64,000 bases of DNA, from contig WFMF01000238.1 in NCBI GenBank assembly GCA_011033025.1, forward strand, positions 124,001-188,000. The letters run 5' to 3'. Below the pieces are notes generated by a model. The model did not search any database and was not told the origin of the DNA. It worked only from the letters and a program-made list of their open reading frames with translations. Of this stretch, positions 13,031 through 23,833 are shown piece after piece; the stretch's first letter is position 1; every line of letters starts with the position of its first letter. The position numbers and the translations under genes are program-made. Source of the DNA: Beroe forskalii (lineage: Eukaryota > Ctenophora > Nuda > Beroida > Beroidae).

Positions 13031-13140
13031 CTTGCATTTTGACCGTTTTTAAAACCACGAATATCTATCCAAATAGTGGACGGAATACCTTGCATTTGAC
13101 CGATTTGACACGAATATCTATTCAAATAGCGGACGGAACA
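13031..13140 (+). repeat. tandem duplication just upstream of the CFAP96 start
   Basis: Two imperfect copies (13031-13088 and 13089-13140) share CCTTGCATT, GACCG, ACGAATATCTAT, CAAATAG and GGACGGAA. They end 16 bp before the start codon, so they lie in the 5' UTR or core promoter. Confidence 0.7.
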
Positions 13141-13156
13141 CTAAAGGAAGGTTACC

Positions 13157-16100
13157 ATGGTCGCTGGAAGGGGCTTGACCCCAGCTAACCTGAACAAGCA
13201 TGGACTGTTCAGCGAGATGGGATACACGACTATCAACGAGCCTTACGTGCCACCTAACTCAAGTAAGATTCAAAGCAGCATTCCCTTTAAATATTTTCTT
13301 GACATTCGCTAAGTCAGATTATTCATTAAATGCAGTTAAAGTATAACGACGTAAAATCTTAAAATTTTGCGTAAAAGTTCTCGCATTCCAGTTGCATTAA
13401 CATTGCAAAATGATTTGAAAGAATGACTTGACCGACTGTTGTATCCCAGGGCCTTACAACGAATCCGCCAGCAAGGGAAAGCAGATGATGACGGCATCCA
13501 CGAAGAAGAGGACAGGTCTTGGGGACGGGTACTTCACCTCACAGTTCGGTCGCGTTTTCGAGGTAAAACGGGGTGTTGGATAACTATGAAATATATTTCT
13601 GATTGAAGTGACTCTATGTACCAGTATTCACGCATAAAATGGTGGTCTCGTGGAGATATTAGGATTCTTTCTCAGAACCAACGCTACACTGAATACTCCT
13701 CAAGCCAATGATATTCATGTTTTGAAGTTAAATCCATGAAGCCTTGTGAAGAAGAACTATACAATAAACTCGATAACAAATGACTTCTATAGTCATTATC
13801 CCATTACGGCTAAATGCATCACTAATCGATGCTATATTTATCACAGAAAGAAGCATACTCTGATCCCATAAAGACGAGGAGGCTTGAAAGGATTCAGAAA
13901 TCAAAGAAAAACATAGTACCGAGGGCCTTCCTGCCCTCTGATCCGTCAAAGAAGTCGTCCGGCTCAGGAAACTATTTCGGAACATTTGGACTCAATGGCC
14001 AGATTGGACATAAGGCTTTCTCGGGTACGGACAGTAGCGATCGAAATTGAGTTTTTCATCTCTTTCACATCTGATCATCAATCTCTTTTGTAAATGTTTT
14101 GCTATTCTGCAGAATCATCTTAGACGATAGATCCTTTAGAAATTGATAACGTTATCCTCAGCCCAAACTCGAGATAAGGCCGCCCACACGTCCCCACCTA
14201 AGAACTTCATCGCAAACCCGCCGAAGAAAGGAACTGGATACGGGTAAGCCCGTAATCACTATAATCTGTTAAAAATGTGGCATGTCAATCAAGTTATCAA
14301 GGTGGTTCAGTTGAAATCCGCTAAACTATGAGTGCAGAGGAAGCGGGAATCGCCCCAATAATAAATCTAAATCCTAAAAATGACGTCATTAATTCACTAT
14401 TCTAAACTCTGAAAAAGTGAAAATCTCCATAATTACGTCATCATCCCCAATAATATCGTCACATCTTATTAGCTACGTTGGAGTAACACTGGGAGAATAC
14501 GGTAAAACTATGAGTGAGAAAGCGGGAAGAGCCCATGAAATCAGTGAAGCTGAGAGGAAGGAAAGTAAGAGGAAGATGGTTGGGGGAAGCTTCAAACTCA
14601 ACATGCACCCCAAGGGGTACTTCGAGGAGAACCCCTTCAGAGCCGACAAACGTGAGTTAAAATCACTCAGTGTTAAGTGGTGTCAGAGTAAAGTGGTGTC
14701 AGACTCAGGGAAGAAGTGGTGTCAGGGAGAGGTGGTGTCAGAAAGGAGTGGTGTCAGTGAGAAGTGGTGTCAGGGAGTAGAGTGGTGTCAGGAAGTACAG
14801 TGGTGTCAGGGAGTAGAGTGGTGTGAGGGAGAACAGTGGTGTCAGGGAGAAGTGGTGTCAGAGAGAAGTGGTGTCAGAGTAAAGTGGTGTCAGAAGAAGT
14901 GGTGTCAGTGAGAAGTGGTGTCAGGGAGGAAGTGGTTAAGTGGTGTCAAGAAAGTAGGAAGTGAAGTGGTGGTTGGGGAAAAGTGGTTCAAACTCAGGGA
15001 AGAAAGTGGTGTCAGAGGAGAAGTGGTGTCAGAGCCGACAAACGTGTTAAAAAAGTGGTGTTAGTTAAGTGGTGTCAAGAGAGAAAGTGGTGTCAGAGGA
15101 AAGTGGTGTCAGACTCAGGGAAGAAGTGGTGTCAAAGAGAAGTGGTGTCAGAGAGAAGTGGTGTCAGAGATGGAAGTGGTGTCAGAGTGAAGTGGTGTCA
15201 GGGAGAAAGTGGTTAGTAAGGCAGAGAGGAAGGAAAGTAAGAGGAAGATGGTTGGGGGAAGCTTTAAACTCAACATGCACCCCAAGGGGTACTTCGAGGA
15301 GAACCCCTTCAGAGCCGACAAACGTGAGTTAAAATAACTCAGTGTCATGTGGTGTCAGATAGAAGTGGTATCAGGCTCAGGGAAAAGGTGTCAGAGTAGA
15401 GTGGTGTCAGAGAGAAGTGGTGTCAGGAAGTGGTGTCAGGGAAGAAGATGTGGTGTCAGAGAAGCACCCTGGTGTCAAAGTGGTGTCAGAGAGACAAAGG
15501 GTGTCAGTGGAAGTGGTGTCAAGGGTGAAGTGGTGTCAGAGTAAAGTGGTGTCAGACTCAGGGAAGAAGTGGTGTCAGAGAAAAGTGGTGTCAAGGATGG
15601 AGTGGTGTCCAGGGAAGAAGTGGTGGTGTCAGTGCGAAGCAGTGTCAGAGTGGACTATGGAGTGGTGTCAGAGAGAAGTGGTGTCAGAGAGAAGTGGTGT
15701 CAGAGAGAAGTGGTGTCAGAGAGAAGTGGTGTCCAGGGAAAAGTAGTGTCCAGGGATGGAGTGGTGGTGTCAGATGAAAGTGGTGTCAGCGTGAATTGGT
15801 GTCAGCGTGAATTGGTGTCCAGGGAAAAAGTGGTGTCAGAGTGAAGTGGTGTAAGCGTGTAGTGGTGTCAGTCCGAAGCGGTGTCAAAGTTGACTGTGAA
15901 GTGGTGTCAGTGTGAAGTGGTGTCAGCGTGTAGTGGTGTCAGCGTGTATTGGAGTCAGGGAGAAAGTGGTGTCGGGTCGAGGTAGCAAGTGCGTCAGAGT
16001 GGTGTCAGGGAAAAGTGGTGCCAGTGTGAAGTTAAGTCAGTCTCAACTCTCAATTCAAAAACCATGAAATTTCAAAATTTGAGATCACTTTAAATATTTA

Positions 16101-17006
16101 TTAATTAAAATTTCTTATGAGGCACTACTATTTCCATTTTCAGCTCTTCCACCCGCAAAAACTCCGAAAGAAGCCACCAAACCAAAACCTACTCCCTTCA
16201 AACCCACCTCACCTGCAAAACTGGTACGTATTTCAATAAATTACCTTTTAAACTAAAAATTCATCCGACCTTATTCTAAATTTCTACAATTTCTGATATA
16301 GAATTTCAGAAAAGCCGCTTCCAATTTTATACTATTTCCATCATTATTCAATTATTCTAATTAAATTATGTTATTCTAATTATCGGAATAAATTTCATTA
16401 AATTCCGATTTATCAGATGGGCAATGGTAAAGACGGCACATTCACGAAGTACCCAGTACATCCTGTGGACGGATGGGGATTCAAACCTAAGAAACCCCTC
16501 GGACCTCGATACGGAGTAAGCTAAATATCCTTCAAGTTTAAACTCGATAGTTTGCGTACCGACAATCGACATTCCATCTCAGGACACTCCATTTTCCAGT
16601 CCCAAGGTTATTCTTTAATATTATCAGCATTAGATCAGCATTCCATTTTCAATCACTCATGTTCCCCTCTATTTCAGGTGGCTTACCCGCCGACAGCGCC
16701 TAAATCACGACCCACCGACTCCTTGGTCAGAAGATCAGTCTCAAAGTAAGAGAAATATCCATAAATTCTTAGCCCAATGAATGCGCGCAAAATTCTAACA
16801 TTTGAAGAAAAAAACTCAATATTTTTTCACCCTTTCCTTCTTAGTCAACTTTGTCATTAAGTGCAGTGCGCGCTCACCAATATGCAAAATCCTAATATTC
16901 GTTTAAAAACTTAATTTTCGTTTGAAGAGATCTCAATTAAAATCATTGATTTTCTTGCAGGATGGTGAACAGTCAAAACTACACTTCTATACAATCAGTA
17001 TTCTAA
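13157..17006 (+). CDS. CFAP96: cilia- and flagella-associated protein 96 (C4orf47 ortholog)
   Basis: Nine exons join in phase: 13157-13262, 13450-13562, 13847-14024, 14162-14243, 14473-14651, 16144-16223, 16417-16515, 16678-16745 and 16961-17006 (TAA), giving about 316 residues; human CFAP96 is similar in length (about 309). The order of landmarks matches the family: GLFSEMGY near the start; RPYNESASKGKQM; GYFTSQFGRVFE; PRAFLPSDPSKKSSGSGNYF; NPPKKGTGYGY; GGSFKLNMHPKGYFEENPF; PAKLMGNGKDGTF; PPTAPKSRPTDS; and a tail with NSQNYTSIQS. The family is small, basic and Pro/Gly-rich, without enzymatic motifs, and is associated with cilia, flagella and basal bodies. The start follows GGTTACCATGG, a good context. 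Intron 5 (14652-16143) is filled by a minisatellite and contains a partial copy of exon 5. The neighbour at 18974 is convergent. The identity is secure; the role is taken from the family. Confidence 0.93.
14665..16040 (+). repeat. GTGGTGTCAG minisatellite in CFAP96 intron 5
   Basis: Dozens of units of about 13-17 bp built on AGTGGTGTCAG followed by a variable purine stretch (AGAGA, GGGAA, ACTCAGGGAAGA). The array starts about 14 bp after the donor of exon 5 and ends about 100 bp before exon 6. It is interrupted by a partial copy of exon 5 (15224-15358) and a tiny third fragment (15030-15047). Long open frames on the plus strand here are only the repeat read through. Confidence 0.95.
15224..15358 (+). 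pseudogene. partial duplicate of CFAP96 exon 5 plus its donor
   Basis: Near-identical to 14552-14686: it carries the codons for RKESKRKMVGGSFKLNMHPK and the rest through FRADK, the donor GTGAGTT, and the first intron bases up to the first repeat unit. The first part of exon 5 and its acceptor are missing. A further fragment of the exon end (AGAGCCGACAAACGTG) lies at 15031-15046. Probably copied together with the minisatellite by tandem duplication, and likely skipped in splicing. Confidence 0.85.
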
Positions 17007-18973
17007 CCTTTCTGACGGAGTTTTTCATATTGGGGATCAGCCACAGGGAGACATCTCTAGATCAGCTTCTTTTCTACAAGGACTTCTCAGCTCAGTCTCG
17101 TCTTCTCACATCGAGGAATATTGGACCATTTATATCAGCATGCAACATTTCATTCATAACCTAATGAAATGAATGAAAGTGAGACTTGGAACGTGAGAAT
17201 GTTATTTTAGGGAAATATTATTAATATTAGAATTAGAATTCAATATTTAAGTTTGAATTAAATCAAAGCAAATATCTTCATGTATCATTTAACATTTTGA
17301 TGAAAAATTGCTTTTTGATGCCACTGCAACTGCCAAAATTCATAATTCATTATCGATTGACAAATATATTTGACTTTGAAAATGGAATGAAAATGTATAG
17401 TGCAATCAATTTTATTAGCAGTTGAAATGAAAATGACTGATTGATTTTTGAACAGATTATAAAAACAAGAACACATTATCATAGTTCAACTTAATTTGTG
17501 TCTTCACGACAAACTATTAACAGTAACTGATTAGCTTATTATGATTTACCAGAAATTTTCTTTATACGGGTAAAATTTAAAAATTTAGATCAATTTGAAA
17601 ATACTTCTACTTTGCATTATGAATTAGAATTCGTCATGCGAAATTTTCGTATGATACTGTAGATATTTTTCCCTCAAAACGCTATAACAATAAATTGATT
17701 GATGAACAATTAATTGCAGCAGTCACTATTTAAATTCTGAAGTTTTTCTTGTTCTTCTAATTTTCTCCGGATCAGAAACATGACAGAAAATTGATTGAAT
17801 TTGAATCTTTCAATATATTATTTCGTTTTGCCGGGACAACTGAAGTGACATGTATTTGGATTGGCTACAAAAGGGTTACAGGCTGGGTAATTCATCCACT
17901 TCTAGTTTCAAAGTTTTAATATCAAGCGTTAGAATTACTATAAGCAATGAAGCTCAATTGTTTGAATCAACATAATTATTTTTAAATTTTTAAGATTAAT
18001 TCTATAAAACAATTTATGTCAAACCATTAAAATCAACCATACATACAATCGAAGTCCAAGAAAAATTCATTCGAGTAAAATGGATAAAAAACATGGGAAC
18101 AGAAAGGTCGCCATATTATTTTAATGAAAGACTTTTTATTTCGATAGTACGCATAGTTAAATACAAAATAGGTTTAATAAGAATACAAATATAAAAATGT
18201 TAGCCAAAATTTAAACGGCCTTTTTTCATAGTATACAAGTACGAATCATGGTCAATTTTTTCAACTTTCGCTTATAAATAAAGTTGCGCCATCCTAAAAA
18301 CATATTTGAACATTTTAAGATCTGAAAATAACACTTACAAACAAAACAAAAAGAGCAAACAGAACCATAACTAACATTTAAACTTTCTCAGGGCCTTTTG
18401 AGTATGAATACAAACAAAAATCAGGGAACCTTCGTTTTTAAAATATGCCAAAAAGAATATCATAGGGGCACAAGTCACTTTCAGAGCTAATCTTCAACAG
18501 TGATTACTTAGCGTGGTTACCCATTAATCAACATCACAGTTGGAACAAAAAACTCGCTTCATTTTTACTGATATCATTATTCCATGAAGATTAGGTAGTT
18601 TAACTGAGCAAAATAAAAATTAATTTGAAACCAAACGTCCAAAGTAAATCTTGGTTCTTCTGAAAAGTATTACTATTATGAGATTTAAATTAAGATCAGT
18701 TTTACAAGCGAGTCACACACATATCTGATCACAGTTTGTCAATATCATAATCAGAGATGAATCCGATGCACTTCAGCTGTCAAACTGAAATTATTCCCAA
18801 CAATATCTGATAAGCAGTACCAGTACAAAAATTGTTGAAACCTTTCCTTTCAAAACAGTTATCTATATTCCAAATCAAACAAAAGAAATGATTTAAAAGC
18901 TTGTGGGGGCTGTAAGGAATTATAGTCGGCTTCCATTCCAAAATAGGCGGTTCTCCATCAGTTGACAACAACT
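17007..18973. other. convergent intergenic region / 3' UTRs
   Basis: AT-rich DNA between the stops of CFAP96 (+) and the minus-strand Gly/Ser-rich gene. It must contain both 3' ends. No further exon, RNA gene or repeat array is recognisable. Confidence 0.5.
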
Positions 18974-21900
18974 TCAATTAACTTTGTCACCATAACAGGC
19001 AATGATTAAGTTCTGTCTGAGTCTTAAGCGGTCTTCATGTAACTGCGATAATTTATACAACAGTTTATCTTTCTCACGGAGATGATTTCGATATAAGGCT
19101 GGGTTTAGCTTCATTGTCATGTAAGAGAAAATCCCCCAAGTTGCGGGCATGAACATATGATCACTTCTTCTTCTTTCCAAACTCCTGTTCATATATGGCT
19201 GACAAACTCTGAAATTGATCATATTTAAAACATAGTATTCAAAACTAAATATTGATTACAGGGCACGCAAGAGATTAAAAAGATTACAGTTTTTTCGTTA
19301 CAATTTTTCTTAAAACCGATAACAACGTTCTTCATTTGTAACAATTTTTCTTCTCCGAGTTTGTCCCCATGTCAAAAGTATATTAATATTATTAGGACGA
19401 CGACTTTCTCCAATAATTTCATGAATCAATAGTTTGATAAATCACTAATTTGATAAATCCCTAATTAGATAAATCACTAATTAGATGAATCACTAATTTG
19501 ATAAATTCCTCACCATGCCGTATCCCCCAGTTGAGGATGAAGATCCAGCACTGGACTCTGATAGACTCCTTCCTAACCGTCTGTGGCCGCCCTCTCCTGA
19601 GCCAGAAGAGGCGAAGTGTCTGTTACGGTCGTTGTTTCCTCCGTAGTTTCCTGGGAGGAGGGAAGTGGTGTCAGGGAAGACGTGTTGTCAGGGAAGAAGT
19701 GGTGTCAGGGTAAAGTGGTGTCAGGGAAGCAGTGGTGCCAGGGTGAAGTGGTGTCAGGGTGAAGTGGTGTCAGGGTGAAGTGGTGTCAGGGTAGAAGTGT
19801 TGTCAGGGAAGAAGTGGTGTCAGGGAAGAAGTGGTGTCAGGGAAGAAGTGGTGTCAGGGTGGAAGTGGTGTCAGGGAAGAAGTGGTGTCAGGGAAGAAGT
19901 GGTGTCAGGGTGGAGTGGTGTCAGCGTGGAGTGGTGTCAGTGTGTAGTGGTGTCAGGGAAGAAGTGGTGTCAGGGAAGAAGTGGTGTCAGGGAAATAGTG
20001 GTGTCAGGGTGAAGTGGTGTCAGGGTGGAGCGGTGTTAGGGAAGAAGTGGTGTCAGGGAAGAAGTGGTGTCAGGGGGGAAAAGTGGTGTCAGGGAAGAAG
20101 TGGTGTCAGGGTGAAGTGGTGTCAGAGTGGAGTGGTGTCAGTGTGAAGTGGTGTCGAGTGAAGTGGTGTCAGGTGGATACAAAGTGAAAAACTGGCATCA
20201 GGGGTGAAACTGGTGTCAGGCTAAAGTGGTGTTAGAGTGGAGTGTTTTCAGGAAAACTGGTACCAGTAAAGAACTGGTGTCAGGTAAGAAGTGGTGTCAG
20301 GGAAAAAGTGGTGTCAGGGAAAAAGTGGTGTCAGGGAGGAAATGGTGTCATGGTGAAGTGGTGACTGGTGTGACGGTGGGGTGGTGTCAGGAGAAGTGGT
20401 GTCAGGAAAGAAGTTATTTCAATGTGAAATGGTGTCAGGAAAGAAGTGATGTAAATGAGAAGCGGTGCCAGGAAAGAATTCGTGTCAGTGTGAAGTGTTA
20501 TCAGTCTGAAGTGGTGTCAGATTGAAGTGTTGTCAGTGTGAAGCGGTGTCAGTGTGAAAGCAGTTCTGTGAAGCGATGTCAGGGGAGAAGTGGTGTCAAG
20601 TGTCAACTGTTGCAATGTCAATGGATGCAAAATGATGTCAAGATGGGATGCTGCCTCATTAAAAAAAGTTCCTCCGTAGTTTCCCAAGTTCCCGAATCCT
20701 GATCCACCGTTTCCTCCGCTGTCATTCCTTGAGTGAGGTGTGTTCAGAGAAAACCCACGACTTCCAGAACTCCCATTCGATGAATATCCTGAATTGGAAA
20801 TTGGTTTAAGAATTTTCTATTATTCGAAAGATATCGTGAATCGTAAATGCAAATCATGACAAGTTCGACGCAATAATAATCGTCGGTCACCAAATTATTC
20901 AATTCTCAAGCGAAATCTATTACATCTGGTCCAATGTTTTCCCGGAAATTACATTTGCACATTCTCCAAGGAAATCACAGAAATTTCTTATCTCAAACTC
21001 TAAATTTAGATCCCTTTGAACTGGTTAAACTTGTTTCAGAAAATTTTAACAGCAATAACATGATACGCTTTATCGTTGCTCTTCCTTATTGCATTACGCC
21101 TGGGTACAGATAAATTGACGTACGAATTTTTCAGAAATTTCAAATGGCACATGATTTTTATAACGCCTATAGTAGCACTCCCGTACAATAATGAAAAAGA
21201 GTTCGAGTACAACTGGTCGTCGTACAATGTGCTAGGATAACGTCATAAAGCCTTGATTTAAGAATTTCCAATTTTCAAGTTATCGATGAGACGATGAGGA
21301 TCTAAGCAAAGTATTGGTTGTTGAATGTAACCTAAAAAAGCATTCAGTGATTCTCGGACTTACCGTTCAAAGGAAACACAATTTGCTCAATACCATGCTC
21401 GATTAAAAAATAGTCTAGGTAGTCTAGTATAGTCTAGAAAGTGCTTTCTTCCCGATGTTTCACAAACAACTAAGTATTAGCAATTTAAATTTATTGATAA
21501 AAACGTTTTCTTTTCTAAATGAATTTATCAATTATCGACTGAGACAGACCAGTCATTAAGCAGATTCAATACTGACTCAATACTGGCAGTACCCACGTCC
21601 CATGGTAAGTCGATATGTGCCAAACTACTTGAAAATATAATACAAAGTGGTGCTTGAAGACCTATAATGCCCGTACCCACGTACCCGAAACACATGCACT
21701 GATAAGAAGCTTAACTTTTTTTCTTAATTGCTTAAATGATGAAAGGAAGCATGGTGTTCTGGTTCCATAATGTTTAAATCACATACTCAGGTGGCATCAC
21801 GTCAGATTTTATGGAAATAAATCTACCAACCAAAATCGAAACAAGAAAGCAAATTCCAAAACCCTAAAATCGGTTATTGGACACCCACAGAAAATTAAAA

Positions 21901-23833
21901 TGGTTATCATGCATTATTAAAATTACAAATAATTACATACTACCTGAATCACAGAAACTGTTGGATCTGCCTCGCTTCTGGTTTTGGGAAGATGATGAGG
22001 TGGTCTGATGATGTGGTAAGACACCACCCATGCCACCACTTGAACCACCGCCACCTGGTGTGGTAATTGGTTAATATCTAGGTTACCTAGGTTACCACCC
22101 AGCCATAAAACTAGGTTACAACCCAGCCATGAAACTAGGATACCACCTAGCCATGAAACTTCTTTCCCAAGTGCATGTCTTCAAAATTAGAGGACATCAT
22201 TTTGTTCGCAATTGACTTTTTAACGCGAGTCGCTTTTTGAAGTTCAATTCAAGAATGTACCCCAGATTGTCAAAAATTGTCAAAAATTTAGGTGTTTTTA
22301 CCTCCGCCACCGCCTCCACCATTGAAGAAGTGCCACTTCCCATCCTTGGCTCTCTTGTCGGTGGGGATGTAGTTCTGGAACCTTCTCTCTCCCTCGCTGC
22401 TACCCGGGGATCCGGTCGAGAAACTTCCCATGGACGAAGATCTGGGGAGAGGAGAGATTTCAAACACAAGGAAATGTTTTTGAAGGAAGTGTGATTTTGA
22501 ATACAAGGAAATATTTTGGGAGGGAGAGTGATTTCAAAATATTCAAATACAAAGAAATATATTTTTGATCTGAAATAATACATAGGGATTTGGTAGAATG
22601 TGAGAGACAATTTCATCTTCAAAACCGTATTACTGTACGGAGAACTCGATATATTTTCTTAAGGAACACTAAATTGGATGAGCGATGTTCATGTCCTGCG
22701 CCTTAGAAATTGGTCATGCTTCACACTTTCATTCATCGCGATGGCATACAAATAAGTCACCCGATACATATTGCTATATTGATAACTCCAATATGCACAC
22801 ATATTCTCCAATCAAATTAGTGTCACCCTCCCAACATAACATGGCGCTACAACTGCACACATTGCAACCCTGAGAGGTGGTCTACGTCAGTGGTGGGCAT
22901 ATTATTTGTCCGTCCGATGCATGGACAATATATTTTTGTATTTTTGGGTGGGCTGGAAGCTGCTTTTTATATTTGTTCAGAATAAATAGGCGGTCGTAAT
23001 AACGTCATTTGAACTGATCGCGCAGTCAAATTGTTGAAAATAACCGCCTATTATTCGTGCGTGGGGTATTTTTGCTCCCCCGGCCGAACTCTATTACTAC
23101 ATATTGTGTGGGTTATGTGTGGAGGATAATTTTAGGGCAAACCATCCTAATACATTCGTTACTGCTTTTATTCGGCACTGCTTTTGTTCAGTCGCATGAG
23201 CCCTCTGTAGGCTTTTCTCGCATGTGTTGTTTGTTGGAAAGTTGACGAGGAAAGCGTGACCTTTTTTGTAGAATGATTCATTAAATTTACGCTTCCATTA
23301 CGTAAGTCCTATTCAAATTAGTCATAGTTTTGTAGTCAAACGGTCCGACGGTTTTTCACACATGTTTTGTTCCAAAGATTCAGCCCCAAATGATTTCATA
23401 CCCAAACGCATTTATATAACCAATAATACGACGAAGCAGATACCACAAAATTTAGTCAAATTTTCGTCAAATCTTACCTTAAAGCGAACACCAATGATCT
23501 TACCCCGAAGGTTGTTTTTCAGATATTTATGGCTCGAATCTTTGACCACAAATATCTTCAAATATATATCTTACCCCGAAGGTGACCCTGACAAGGATGT
23601 GGCTGGCATGCTAGCCGACATTGCCCGCATATCACTCAAATACTTGTCCATTCCCCGCATTGCATCTCTTTCCCTGCAGGATATACAAACACACATACAT
23701 TTGTGAAACACAAGGAAATAATTTGTAATTACCTTCGTTTGGTGAGGGGTGGGGGGACGGGTTTTCCTGCCGTTTTCGAGGACTTTTCGTTAGCATAGTT
23801 CTCGAGGGCCTCCATGTAATCGTTATGGGGCAT
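18974..23833 (-). CDS. Gly/Ser-rich protein with charged C-terminal helix (unrecognised)
   Basis: Exons on the minus strand, in order: 23733-23833 (ATG, MPHNDYMEALENYANEK), 23575-23673, 22302-22441 (with FQNYIPTDKRAKDGKWHFFN then a Gly run), 21944-22054, about 20685-20788, 19514-19650 and 18974-19198 (stop). All junctions agree in phase except the one between 20788 and 19650, where a minisatellite separates two halves that read continuously as GFGNLG/NYGGNN. About 305 residues. The N-terminal half is Ser/Gly/Asn-rich and disordered. The last exon is compact: Arg-rich, then FMPATWGIFSYMTMKLNPAL, then a Leu/Arg/Glu/Lys-rich predicted helix ending IIACYGDKVN. No signal peptide or membrane helix. 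Family not recognised. Good splice sites (GTAAGA, GTAATT, GTGAGG) support it. Confidence 0.72.
19651..20640 (+). repeat. GTGGTGTCAG minisatellite splitting an exon
   Basis: About 1 kb of 15-19 bp units (AAGTGGTGTCAGGGAAG and variants) lie between two parts of a minus-strand exon. Both edges carry the same exon sequence (reverse complement of GGAAACTACGGAGGAA) at 19635-19651 and 20669-20684. On the gene strand the repeat reads CTGACACCACTTC, and its last units run into CCCTCCTCCCAG, giving a pyrimidine-rich acceptor. Confidence 0.93.
22981..23057. mobile_element. AATAGGCGGT MITE, subtype with AAATTGTTGAAAATAACC (copy 1)
   Basis: A 70-75 bp element: AAATAGGCGGTCGTAATAAC at the left, CAAATTGTTGAAAATAACCG then CCTATT at the right, so the ends are inverted (AATAGGCGGT/ACCGCCTATT). 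Nearly the same sequence recurs at 37451-37540. The longer family is described under 63146-63240. Confidence 0.8.

Noticed and set aside
14983..15844. Plus-strand open frames of 60-110 codons through the CFAP96 intron
   Set aside because: They are the minisatellite unit read repeatedly (KWCQ, GVRE and similar); the real exon flanks are spliced around them.
19775..20146. A 123-codon plus-strand open frame
   Set aside because: Pure minisatellite read-through; the gene at this position is on the minus strand.
21565..21611. A mini-exon on the plus strand (CAG|...|ATG|GTAAGT)
   Set aside because: About 45 bp with good splice sites but no partner exon on that strand; it lies in an intron of a minus-strand gene.
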